Source of the DNA: Nocardioides sp. InS609-2
GTDB lineage: Bacteria; Actinomycetota; Actinomycetes; Propionibacteriales; Nocardioidaceae
Length of the DNA stretch: 64,000 bases
Assembly: GCF_023208195.1 (NCBI RefSeq)
Contig: NZ_CP060034.1
Location: forward strand, 3,968,001-4,032,000
Direction of reading: 5' to 3'
Shown here: one piece after another, positions 25,401 to 33,011 of the stretch
Numbering within the stretch: position 1 is the first letter of the stretch
How the letters are laid out: each line of letters begins with the position of its first letter
Notes under the pieces: generated by a model
What the model was told of the DNA's origin: nothing
The model's database searches: none
Seen by the model: the letters and a program-made list of their open reading frames with translations, nothing else
Position numbers and translations under genes: made by a program

Positions 25401-28028
25401 CGACTCGATGGGGTCGTAGCCCGCGTCGTAGAGGACGTGCATCGGGTCCTCCTCGGTGTAGGAGTTGAAGTCTCCTGCGAGGAACACCGCCTCGATGCCA
25501 CGCGCCTCGGCGAAGGCGTTCGCGAACTGGGTCAGCTTCGTGGCCTGACGGACACGGTCGCCGCTGAACGCGCCCTGCTCGCCGTTGGCGTTGTCGCCTG
25601 TCGCGGGCGGGTTGCTGTCGCCCTTGGACTTGAAGTGGTTGGCGACCACCGCGAACGCCTTGGAGTCCAGGGCGCCCTTCGGCTTGAACGCCTGGGCGAG
25701 GGGCTCGCGGGCGTTGGAGAACACGCCGGCCGGCGTACTGCTGGTCGCGTTGGCGGACTCGTCGAGGTAGAGGTCCGAGATGCCCACCGGCGTGACGGTG
25801 GCCGGCTTGTAGATGAACGCGGAGCGGATGACGTCCTGAAGGGCGACCGCACCGGTCTGGACGGACTCGGTCGGGCTGGTCACGAAGCGCCAGGTGCCGG
25901 GGCCGGCCGCGGCGTTCAAGGCCTTCACCAGCGCGGAGAGCGCGTCGTCGCGGTTGTTGCCCTCGCCGACGAGCTTGATCGAGTTCTCGATCTCCTCCAG
26001 CGCCACGACGTCGGCGCCGAGGGCGTTGATCGCAGTCACGATCTTGGACTGCTGGCGCAGGAAGTTCTGCTGGTTGGCCGCACCCCGCGGGCCGTTGCCG
26101 GCGTTGGTGCCGTTGCTCACGACACCGCACGTGTTGTTCGCGATCGGGTTGTTCTCACGGTCCAGGTAGTAGGAGCACGCGGTGTTGACCGGCGGAGTCT
26201 GCGCCGCGCCGTTGGCGACGTACTGCTCGCCGGTGGTGTTGAAGTAGTTCAGGACGTTGAACGTGGCGAGCTTCAGGTCCCCGGGGACGAGCTCCGGCGC
26301 GAGATTGCCGGTGCGGGTGTCCTCGAAGGTCACCACGTCGGTCCCGTCGCCGGTCACCTGCTGGCGCGGCTGGAACTTCCACACGTTGTTGCGGTACTCG
26401 AGGATGACCGGCTGGTTGAACGTCGCCGAGGCGCCGACCCGGATCGGGTTGGTCTTCGAGAGGTACGGCAGCGGGGTGTTCATGTTCTCGCGGTTGGCGA
26501 ACGGCAGGAAGTCGAACGACGACGCGTCGTCGAGGGTGACAGCGCGCGCGGCGTTGTCAGCCTTCACCGCGGCCAGGCCAGCGGCGTCGTTCGCCCGCTT
26601 GACCTCGCTCGGCTGGACCAAGGGCGTGCCGCCTGTGGCGAGACCGATCTCGGCGTACCGGTTGGTGCTGAAGACGTTGGTGACGGCCAGGTCGTCGGTC
26701 GGCGCCAGCAGCATGCCCTCCTGCGCTTCGCGGGCGACCTCGGTCGTCGGGTAGGCGATCGCGCGTGCCGTCACGGCTGCGAGAGGCGTGTCGAGCTCGA
26801 CCACGCCGGTGCCGTTGAGGGCCGGGGTGATCTGGGTGGACTTGTTGAACTCGCTGACAGTGCCGGTCACCTCGACCGAGTCGCCGATCGCGATCCCGGC
26901 CGGGATGCCGCCCATGTTGGGGCTGCCGTACACGAAGATCGCGTCCGAGGCATCGGGTGTGGCGTCGGGGCTGCCGCCGGTGCCGCCCGTCTGGATGAAC
27001 ATGCCGTTCAGACCGCCAGTGCGGTAGAGCGCGGTGACGACGCCCTCTGTCGTGACGGTGGTGCCCACGACCGGTGAGGCCGGGCCGGTGCCCTGGATCG
27101 CGGCGATGGGCTGCGTCTCGAGTGCTTGCTCGACGGTGAACGCGAAGGTCTCGGTGTCGGTGCCCGGAGTCGGGGTCGCCGAGTCCGTGACCGTCAGAAC
27201 GACGTCGGTCGCGCCGACCGCCGTCGTCGGGGTGCCCGAGATCTGGTTGCCGGTCAGGGTTACGCCAGCGGGAAGGCCGGTGGCCTGCCAGGTGTAGGAC
27301 CCGGTGCCGCCGACGGCGGCGAGCGTGATGGTGGGGATCGGGGTGCCGACGAACCAGGTCTTGTCACCGGGGTCGGTCGCGGCAAGCGCCGGCGTGGGCG
27401 GCGCGGTCTCGCCCGCGGCGTTGGTCGGGGTGAAGGTCGTGCCTGCGCTGAACTCCGCGCTGTTGACGTCGTTGTCGGCTGCGGTGCGGGTCAGCACGGT
27501 CGTGTTGGACAGACCCGCCGCCGTAGTCGTCTCGTACGTGGTGGAGGCGTACCCCACGAGGTCCACGACCCCAGCCGTCGACTTGTTGTCGCCCGCGACC
27601 AGCGTGATCACCGACGTCCCGTTCGCAAGAAAGACGGTGCCGGCAGTCCCCGACATGTTGACGCCGTTGTTCGTGGCGTCCGGCGTCGGCAGGGGCTTGT
27701 TGGTGACCGTGGTGCCTGCGGCGAGCTGGACCAGGTACCGGCCGTTGGCCGGGACCGAGCCGGTGAGGGCGACGACGCCGGTGCCGGTGTTGGTTCCGCT
27801 CCGGTACTGGACGGACATGCCATCGACCGGGATCGCGCTTGCGGTCGCGTTGGACAGCTCGACGTAGTCGTTGGTGTAGACCGCGCCGGTGTTGCCACCT
27901 CCTCCGTAGACCTCGCTGATGACGAGGCCGGTGCTGACGGCTGTGGCGGAGGGTGCTGAAACGAGCTGAAGGCCGGTGAAGGCCACGCCGAGGCTGAGGG
28001 CCGCAGCGAGTCTCTTGCGAGCAGGCAT
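22416..28028 (-). CDS. Secreted ExeM/NucH-type nuclease fused to 5'-nucleotidase and Ig-like repeats
   Basis: An 1870-residue exported protein. Signal peptide about 1-30 (KRLAAALSLGVAF..SAPSATA). Then a lamin-tail domain (about 33-140, GLVISEVYGGGGNTGA), a putative-Ig domain (GLPAGVTLTGNQISGTP), an OB-like region, and an endonuclease/exonuclease/phosphatase domain from about 583 (LATFNVLNYF, ALEEIEN, ASDHNPEIV). From about 960 a calcineurin-like 5'-nucleotidase domain (LVATNDFHGR, GNHEFDQGY, SGHTHLAYN) is followed by its C-terminal substrate domain from about 1269. Three Ig-like repeats complete the tail, the first two nearly parallel in sequence. It should degrade extracellular DNA and dephosphorylate the nucleotides, scavenging phosphate and nucleosides. 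No sortase motif is seen. ATG 28028 is chosen because it begins the signal peptide. Confidence 0.88.
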   Translation of the reverse strand: MPARKRLAAALSLGVAFTGLQLVSAPSATAVSTGLVISEVYGGGGNTGAVYTNDYVELSNATASAIPVDGMSVQYRSGTNTGTGVVALTGSVPANGRYLVQLAAGTTVTNKPLPTPDATNNGVNMSGTAGTVFLANGTSVITLVAGDNKSTAGVVDLVGYASTTYETTTAAGLSNTTVLTRTAADNDVNSAEFSAGTTFTPTNAAGETAPPTPALAATDPGDKTWFVGTPIPTITLAAVGGTGSYTWQATGLPAGVTLTGNQISGTPTTAVGATDVVLTVTDSATPTPGTDTETFAFTVEQALETQPIAAIQGTGPASPVVGTTVTTEGVVTALYRTGGLNGMFIQTGGTGGSPDATPDASDAIFVYGSPNMGGIPAGIAIGDSVEVTGTVSEFNKSTQITPALNGTGVVELDTPLAAVTARAIAYPTTEVAREAQEGMLLAPTDDLAVTNVFSTNRYAEIGLATGGTPLVQPSEVKRANDAAGLAAVKADNAARAVTLDDASSFDFLPFANRENMNTPLPYLSKTNPIRVGASATFNQPVILEYRNNVWKFQPRQQVTGDGTDVVTFEDTRTGNLAPELVPGDLKLATFNVLNYFNTTGEQYVANGAAQTPPVNTACSYYLDRENNPIANNTCGVVSNGTNAGNGPRGAANQQNFLRQQSKIVTAINALGADVVALEEIENSIKLVGEGNNRDDALSALVKALNAAAGPGTWRFVTSPTESVQTGAVALQDVIRSAFIYKPATVTPVGISDLYLDESANATSSTPAGVFSNAREPLAQAFKPKGALDSKAFAVVANHFKSKGDSNPPATGDNANGEQGAFSGDRVRQATKLTQFANAFAEARGIEAVFLAGDFNSYTEEDPMHVLYDAGYDPIESPDEETYSFSGLSGSLDHVLGNAAAMDMVVGADVWDINASESVAFQYSRYNYNAKDFWQGDLPFAASDHNPEIVGIDLPSYGTNYSTIQLVATNDFHGRLLADGPGGAGAAVLAGAVDQMRADNPDTVFAAAGDLIGASTFESFIQIDEPTIEALNEAGLEVSAAGNHEFDQGYADFTGRVQDHADWEYIAANVEEPNGQDKLAETWTKTFDTEAGDIKVGFVGAVTEDLPSLVSPAGIQGVTVTDIVDATNEAADDLKADGADLVVLLVHEGASQATYASATNENTAFGHIVNNVDGDVDAIVSGHTHLAYNFAVPVPAWVNRVVKKRPVVSAGQYGTNLNQLGFTYDNARGRLVAVSQDIVGVAGAGFEPDAEVAATVAAARAQADVLGAVVVGKIAAPFNRAKLGDGTTENRGGESTLGNLVAEVQRWATRTPEAGAAKIAFMNPGGLRADMVGTVVGASRDLTYKQAAVVQPFANTLVNMDLTGAQIEKVLEQQWQRDGSGNVPSRAFLRLGVSRGFTYTYSQYDDPAKPGQKLGEVNGMWLDGVPLDPTSTYSVTVNSFLASGGDNFFELNNGTGRADTGKVDLQAMVDYLKANATDTPLPVKYDQRAVGATFPAGAPASYAPGAHVTFDVSSWSMSTAADAKDSELQVKLGDQVLRTFPVNSTIGTAQTDEYGTASVDVVLPAGTTGGAKSLTLVGPTTGTQIQVPIEVESTTNASTVSAANLSVTYGDAATVSVTVTNGATGTVQVLNGSEVLGTGTVSNGAASVTLAAKSLAPGAHTLKVKYLGDSTYEPSESTFTVTVAKASSTVSAGNVSMTYGKSATVPVTVTSGATGTVRVLDGTTVLGTGSISNGKTSVTLPATSLPPGSHTLTVSYAGDASYQPSQGTFTATVAKGVANLDVTVSPEVVKVDTGRAKVKIRVTAEGTTPTGTVVVKIPGGKELTATLVDGKATVKLPKFNKPGKKKLTITYLGSTLVESAQVKDAVKVVRR

Positions 28029-28256
28029 GAAGAAGTCTCCGGTCCGGAAAACGGGTGGGCGAGCGTGGGGTGCGCTGACCATAAGCCGACGCTGCAGGCG
28101 AATCCAGACCCTCACGTGAACGGTTCGGAAACCACCGATGAAGGTGCCCGCACGCCCGGAGATCGTTCTGTGCTCAAGACCGCCACCTGAGCCGTCCGTG
28201 GATCTACCGGAGCGCTGTCCGGCGACCCGGTCATGCTCCGAACTCCGTGCCCGTTG

Positions 28257-29057
28257 TCAGGCGACCTCGGTCTCCATGGCGGCGACGAAGTCGCGCTTGA
28301 CCGCTCGCCAGGCCTCGTCGGCCATGTCGCGCCGCCAGTACGGCGAACAGGACATGTCGGCGCGCGTCAGACCGCGGTCGACGAGCAGGTGCCTGCGGAT
28401 CTCGCGGATCTCGACGGCTTCGCCGTGGACGAACGCATGCACACGTCCTTCGGGGAAGGCGGCCACCTTCACGGACGAGACCAGCAGGTCCTCGTCGCTG
28501 GCAACGCCTGCACGATGCAGCCACAGCAGGTCGACCTCGCCGGGGCTGCTCAGCTCGAGCTCGTGCGCCGGACCGTCACAGACGAGCCGGACCACGGCCT
28601 TGGCGCCGGGCGTCAGGATCTCCAGCGATGCCGCGATCGCCGGCAGGGCCGACTCGTCGCCGACCATCAGGTGCCAGTCGGCGTCGGCGTCGGGGAGGTA
28701 ACCGCCGTTCGGTCCCTCGAAGACCAGGACGTCGCCCACCTGGACCCCCGCCGCCCAGGGACCCGCCACCCCGGTGTCGCCGTGCACGACGAAGTCGAGC
28801 GTGAGCACCTGCGCGGTCGGATCCCACGAGCGGACCGTGTAGCGACGCCGCGCCGGCCACGTCTCCTTCGGGAAGCGCTCGCGTACGTCGGCAGGGACGA
28901 AGATGTCGTCGTACGGCGCGCCCGGCGGAGGTATCGCCACGTTCACGTAGGCATCCGTCGCGTCCGGCATCGACAGGGCGGCCAGGTCGCCGCCGCCGAG
29001 CACCACCCGGACCAGGCTCGGCGTCAGCTGCTGCGTTGTCGTCACTCGTGCGTACAT
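28257..29057 (-). CDS. Siderophore-interacting protein (FAD-binding ferric-siderophore reductase)
   Basis: A 266-residue cytoplasmic flavoprotein of the SIP family (ViuB-like), which reduces Fe3+ in imported siderophores to free the iron. The FAD motif RRYTVRSWD (R-x-Y-T-x-R) and the NAD(P)H side (VGDESALPAIAASLE) are clear, and SCSPYWRRDMADE at the C-terminus is the family's closing motif. ATG 29057 begins the conserved MYARVTTTQQLTPSLVRV strand. A 19-bp DtxR/IdeR-type box lies 20 bases upstream, so the gene should be repressed under iron sufficiency. No siderophore transporter or biosynthesis gene is in the window. Confidence 0.88.
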   Translation of the reverse strand: MYARVTTTQQLTPSLVRVVLGGGDLAALSMPDATDAYVNVAIPPPGAPYDDIFVPADVRERFPKETWPARRRYTVRSWDPTAQVLTLDFVVHGDTGVAGPWAAGVQVGDVLVFEGPNGGYLPDADADWHLMVGDESALPAIAASLEILTPGAKAVVRLVCDGPAHELELSSPGEVDLLWLHRAGVASDEDLLVSSVKVAAFPEGRVHAFVHGEAVEIREIRRHLLVDRGLTRADMSCSPYWRRDMADEAWRAVKRDFVAAMETEVA

Positions 29058-29076
29058 CTCGCCCCATTCGTCAAAT

Positions 29077-29095
29077 TTAGGGGAGCCTAACCTAA
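29077..29095 (-). promoter_or_regulatory. DtxR/IdeR iron box
   Basis: On the minus strand the site reads TTAGGTTAGGCTCCCCTAA. It matches the actinobacterial DtxR/IdeR consensus TTAGGTTAGSCTAACCTAA at 17 of 19 positions. Its location 20 bases before the siderophore-interacting-protein start fits direct iron-dependent repression. Confidence 0.85.
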
Positions 29096-29127
29096 ACAAT
29101 CGTGGCCGACGAATGTGAGGCGCCGCT

Positions 29128-30237
29128 TTACTCAACTCCTTCGACGGTCCAACGGCCCAGTTGCTCCACGAGCGCCGCGACATCGCCGTGCTGCGCGAAG
29201 GCGGCTCGCTGACGGTCGGCTCCTGTGCCGACTTCAGCGAGCCGCTGCAGGGCAGCTGTGACAAAGCCAAGATCGCCGGCATCCTCGAGCGCGGGTGCCG
29301 TGTGACGAAGCAGCGCAGACAAGGCTGCCGACGCTGGCACCGGGGTTCCGTCCAGGGGACTGAGCAGCGTGTCATTCAGTCCGAAGCGGGCGGCACGCCA
29401 AGCCCCTGCGCGCAGCTGGTCGACTCGCCACGGTGCCGGGGCTACGCCTCGGCGACATTCGCGCGCAGCCGTCTCGGTCAGTGCCCGGCACAGTGCGGCG
29501 ACGACGAGGGCGTCGTCGACGGATGTGCAGACATCGGCCACCCGGAACTCCACCGTGGGATAGCGAGCGGACAGGCGAACGTCGAGGTTGAGCAGTCCCA
29601 CGTCGAGGACGGCCCCGCTCGTGACCATCCGTGCCGTGAAGGCGTCGTACGTCGCGAGATCGCCGAAAAGCTCCTTCGGGCCGGCGCTCGGCCACATGTT
29701 CCACACCTGGAAGCGCCAGCTCGCAAAGCCCGTGTCGCGTCCGTGCCAGAAAGGCGAGTTGGTGCTGATCGCGAGCAACAGCGGCGCCCACGGCCGTACC
29801 CGGTCGATGACGCCGATCCCCTCGTCTCGATCCTCGACCTCCACGTGCACCTGCAGCGCGCACATGAGCGAGTCGGCAGCGACTCCCGCATAGGTGTGAC
29901 CGATGCGCTCGAAGCGTTCGCTCGGAACCAGCGGGCCATTCGGTGCGTCGACAACCGGGCCACCGACGGCGAGCGGCGAGAGACCTGTCTGTCCCGCCGC
30001 TCTGGCAAGCACGGAACGGGCGCGGCGCAGACGCGTCCCGATGTCCTCGAGCAGCCGTGCCGGCGCTGTGACGATCTCGACCTGAGCTTGGAAGAACTCC
30101 TGGACGAGCGTGACGTCCTCGAGGTCGGGAGCGATCGTCGTACAGCTGGCGAGGACCTGCGCGGATCCGGCGCTCGGTGCGCCGCAGGAGTCGACCAGGA
30201 TGAGTTCTTCCTCGACTCCGAGCTGTCGAACCGCCAC
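29128..30237 (-). CDS. Carboxylate-amine ligase of the YbdK / glutamate-cysteine ligase 2 family
   Basis: A 369-residue ATP-dependent ligase. The N-terminus RQLGVEEELILVD is the metal/ATP motif of the GCS2 family, and VEFRVADVCTSVDDAL plus HGRDTGFASWRFQVWNMWP are typical later blocks. Family members have weak gamma-glutamylcysteine synthetase activity in E. coli; the natural product in actinobacteria is mostly unknown. The open frame extends upstream, but GTG 30237 has GGAGGA nine bases before it and gives the normal family length. It is not part of an obvious biosynthetic operon; it is divergent from the catalase gene. Confidence 0.8.
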   Translation of the reverse strand: MAVRQLGVEEELILVDSCGAPSAGSAQVLASCTTIAPDLEDVTLVQEFFQAQVEIVTAPARLLEDIGTRLRRARSVLARAAGQTGLSPLAVGGPVVDAPNGPLVPSERFERIGHTYAGVAADSLMCALQVHVEVEDRDEGIGVIDRVRPWAPLLLAISTNSPFWHGRDTGFASWRFQVWNMWPSAGPKELFGDLATYDAFTARMVTSGAVLDVGLLNLDVRLSARYPTVEFRVADVCTSVDDALVVAALCRALTETAARECRRGVAPAPWRVDQLRAGAWRAARFGLNDTLLSPLDGTPVPASAALSALLRHTAPALEDAGDLGFVTAALQRLAEVGTGADRQRAAFAQHGDVAALVEQLGRWTVEGVE

Positions 30238-30679
30238 GAGTGGATCCTCCTGGGATGTCGGCGGAAGAGGCACCTCCGTAGCGGTGTCTCTCAGCGATTT
30301 CTCTGCTTTTCGCCGCTGCCGCTCCTCGGCAGACCTGTAGCTGTGGCGAAGCTCTGGGTGATGAGAAGGGGGAGGGGTGACGCGACGACGACTCAGGCTG
30401 GGGTGCATGGTCAAGACGACAACATAACGCTCACCGGCGACTACAACGATCAGACCGAGGACTTCCGGCACGAAGGCTACGGAGCTCGCCAACCGCCTGT
30501 ACGGCCGTTCGATCGGCAACCTGCTCGGACTCGCTGCGACCACTGCCACGCCGACCTTGATCGCAGCGCTCCGGGTCTGCCTCAACATCAGCCGCTGAGA
30601 CGACTGCTCCCGGTCGAGTGACTCCCGCCGGACGGGGTACCTGAAGGTCACCCACCACCCAGCCTCTCAGGAGTCGGTC
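30238..30679. other. Intergenic region between ligase and catalase genes
   Basis: About 440 bases that must hold two divergent promoters. A plus-strand frame ending at about 30599 reads ELANRLYGRSIGNLLGLAA and further small and hydrophobic residues but has no start codon, so it may be a remnant of a short membrane protein or chance. A CAGGAG site at 30667 serves the catalase start. No palindrome with clear symmetry was found. Confidence 0.35.
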
Positions 30680-32962
30680 ATGAGCGCCAAGAAGCCCGCC
30701 AGCACAGCGAAGAAGGCGGCGAAGAAGGCCGCCAAGAACACGGCCGGCGCGATCGCCGACAAGGCAGCGTCTCTCCTGGAGAAGCCGGTGCCGGGCGCAC
30801 CCGGCAGGGAGCCCCCGACGTTGGAGGAGCCGACCACGCCGCGTGGTCCGCTGGCTCCGAAACCCGACCACGGAGCCCCCGAGGTCCGCAGCGCCACCGG
30901 CGCCGTCGAGGGTGAGGAGCCGACGGTCCGCGCACAGCAGGGCGAGTTCCTGACAACGTCGCAGGGCGCGCGACTGCGGGACACCGACCACTCGCTGAAG
31001 GCCGGTTCGCGAGGCCCCACGCTGCTGCAGGACCATCACCTGCGCGAGAAGATCACCCACTTCGACCACGAGCGCATTCCCGAGCGCGTCGTCCACGCGC
31101 GCGGTGCCGGTGCCCACGGGATCTTCGTGGGCTACGGCAACGCCGACACGGTGACCACCGCCGGCTTCCTCGCCGAGGACAAGGAGACGGCGGTCTTCGT
31201 CCGGTTCTCGACGGTCCTGGGATCGCGGGGCTCGGCCGACACCGTGCGTGACACCCGCGGCTTCGCGACGAAGTTCTACACCGAGGAAGGCACCTTCGAC
31301 CTCATCGGCAACAACATCCCGGTGTTCTTCATCCAGGACGGCATCAAGTTCCCCGACGTCATCCACGCGGCCAAGCCGCACCCCGATCGGGAGATCCCGC
31401 AGGCGCAGAGCGCGCACGACACCTTCTGGGACTTCGCGTCACTGCACACCGAGGCGCAGCACCACACCATCTGGAACATGTCCGACCGCGGCATCCCGCG
31501 CTCCTACCGGACCATGGAGGGCTTCGGGGTCCACACCTTCCGTTGTCTGAACGCCGACGGCGAGACGTCGCTGGTGAAGTTCCACTGGAAGCCCCGACTC
31601 GGCGTGCACTCCCTGGTCTGGGAGGAGGCGCAGATGCTCGGCGGTCTCGACCCCGACTTCCACCGCCGCGACCTGGCCGACGCCATCGAGTCAGGCGCCT
31701 ACCCCGCCTGGGAGCTGGGCATCCAGGTGTTCGCCGACGTCCCGGACCAGATGTTCGAGGGCATCGACCTGCTCGACCCGACCAAGCTCGTGCCCGAAGA
31801 GCTGGCGCCGGTGCAGCCCATCGGCATGATGACGCTGACCCACAACCCGACGAACTACTTCGCTGAGACGGAGCAGGTGGCGTTCCACGTCGGCAACCTG
31901 CCGCCCGGCATCGACGTCACCGACGACCCGCTGCTGCAGGCGCGGCTCTTCTCCTACGTCGACACGCAGTTGACCCGGCTCGGCGGACCGAACTTCTCCC
32001 AGATCCCGATCAACCGGCCGCATGCTCCGGTCAACGACCTGCTGCGCGACGGATTCCACCAGCACGCCGACCACGTCGGGGTGGCGCCGTACAAGCCCAA
32101 CTCGCTCGACGGAGGCTGCCCGTTCTTCGCCGGCTCCGAGGACGGAGCGTTCACGGACCTGCCGGTGACGGTGCCTGAGGCGACGAAGGTGCGGGAGAAC
32201 CCCGCGTCGTACGACGACCACTTCAGCCAGGTCCGGTTGTTCTGGAAGAGCATGACCCCGGTCGAGCAGGAGCACATCGTGCTGGCCTACACCTTCGAGC
32301 TCGGCAAGTGCTACGAGCAGGCCGTCAAGGAGCGCCAGCTCCTGGCACTCGCGAACATCGACGGCGACCTCTGCGCCAAGGTCGCCCAGGGCCTCGGCCT
32401 TCCCGTCCCGAAGCGCACCGTCGAGTACGACGAGCCCGACGCCAGTCCTGCTCTCTCGCAGCTCGGTGACACGTGGCCCGCGGACGGCCGCGTGATCGGC
32501 ATCGTGGCCGACCCCGATGGGGACCTCGCGTCGGTCGACGAGGTACGCCGTGCGGTGCTGGCTGCGGGAATGCTCCCGTTGGTGATCGGACCCCACGGCG
32601 GTGACCTCGGCGGCGGGTTGGTGGCACAACGCACGTTCGGCACGGCACGTTCGGTCGAGTTCGACGCCGTGCTCGTCGCAGGTGCTGCCGCACCCGCTCC
32701 CGACGCCCTTGTCGCCCGCGACACCAAGACAAGCGGCGCTGCCGCTGCCGCCACCGACCCGCGCGTGGCGCTGCTCGTCGAGGAGGGCTTCAGGCACTCG
32801 AAGGCGATCGGGGCCTGGGGCGAGGGCGTCGCCGTGCTGGAAGCGGCCGGCTGCACCGGGCCGGGGGTCGTGACGGGTGATGACGGAGCGTCGGTGCTGG
32901 CCGAGGTGCAGGAGCTGATCGGCGCACACCGTGTCTGGGAGCGCTTCGGCACCACCCGGTGA
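30680..32962 (+). CDS. katE: Large-subunit catalase (HPII type)
   Basis: A 760-residue clade II catalase. The core begins near residue 85 and has RIPERVVHARGAGAHG with catalytic His139, LIGNNIPVFF with the distal asparagine, and RLFSYVDTQLTRLG with the haem-ligand tyrosine. The C-terminal flavodoxin/class I amidotransferase-like domain (from about 610, GRVIGIVADPDGD) marks the large HPII type. The N-terminal extension is rich in Lys/Ala (KKAAKKAAKNTAG), unlike typical KatE. CAGGAG precedes ATG 30680. It is a cytoplasmic tetramer removing H2O2, and is usually under general-stress sigma control in actinobacteria. Confidence 0.92.
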   Translation: MSAKKPASTAKKAAKKAAKNTAGAIADKAASLLEKPVPGAPGREPPTLEEPTTPRGPLAPKPDHGAPEVRSATGAVEGEEPTVRAQQGEFLTTSQGARLRDTDHSLKAGSRGPTLLQDHHLREKITHFDHERIPERVVHARGAGAHGIFVGYGNADTVTTAGFLAEDKETAVFVRFSTVLGSRGSADTVRDTRGFATKFYTEEGTFDLIGNNIPVFFIQDGIKFPDVIHAAKPHPDREIPQAQSAHDTFWDFASLHTEAQHHTIWNMSDRGIPRSYRTMEGFGVHTFRCLNADGETSLVKFHWKPRLGVHSLVWEEAQMLGGLDPDFHRRDLADAIESGAYPAWELGIQVFADVPDQMFEGIDLLDPTKLVPEELAPVQPIGMMTLTHNPTNYFAETEQVAFHVGNLPPGIDVTDDPLLQARLFSYVDTQLTRLGGPNFSQIPINRPHAPVNDLLRDGFHQHADHVGVAPYKPNSLDGGCPFFAGSEDGAFTDLPVTVPEATKVRENPASYDDHFSQVRLFWKSMTPVEQEHIVLAYTFELGKCYEQAVKERQLLALANIDGDLCAKVAQGLGLPVPKRTVEYDEPDASPALSQLGDTWPADGRVIGIVADPDGDLASVDEVRRAVLAAGMLPLVIGPHGGDLGGGLVAQRTFGTARSVEFDAVLVAGAAAPAPDALVARDTKTSGAAAAATDPRVALLVEEGFRHSKAIGAWGEGVAVLEAAGCTGPGVVTGDDGASVLAEVQELIGAHRVWERFGTTR

Positions 32963-33011
32963 CCCATCGGTGGGTCCGGGTGCGCTGCCGTCGCCGGCGG
33001 CGAACCCGGGC

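Noticed and set aside
22191-27077. Very long plus-strand open frame of about 1600 codons
   Set aside because: It lies antisense to the secreted nuclease gene. The composition is Arg/Gly/Val/Asp-rich with no domain, typical of the mirror frame of a GC-rich gene.
28257-29375. Longer start for the siderophore-interacting protein
   Set aside because: The extension would cross the iron box and run into the ligase gene, and the conserved N-terminal strand begins at ATG 29057.
30450-30600. Short hydrophobic plus-strand frame before katE
   Set aside because: It has no start codon or ribosome binding site and a stop precedes it in frame.
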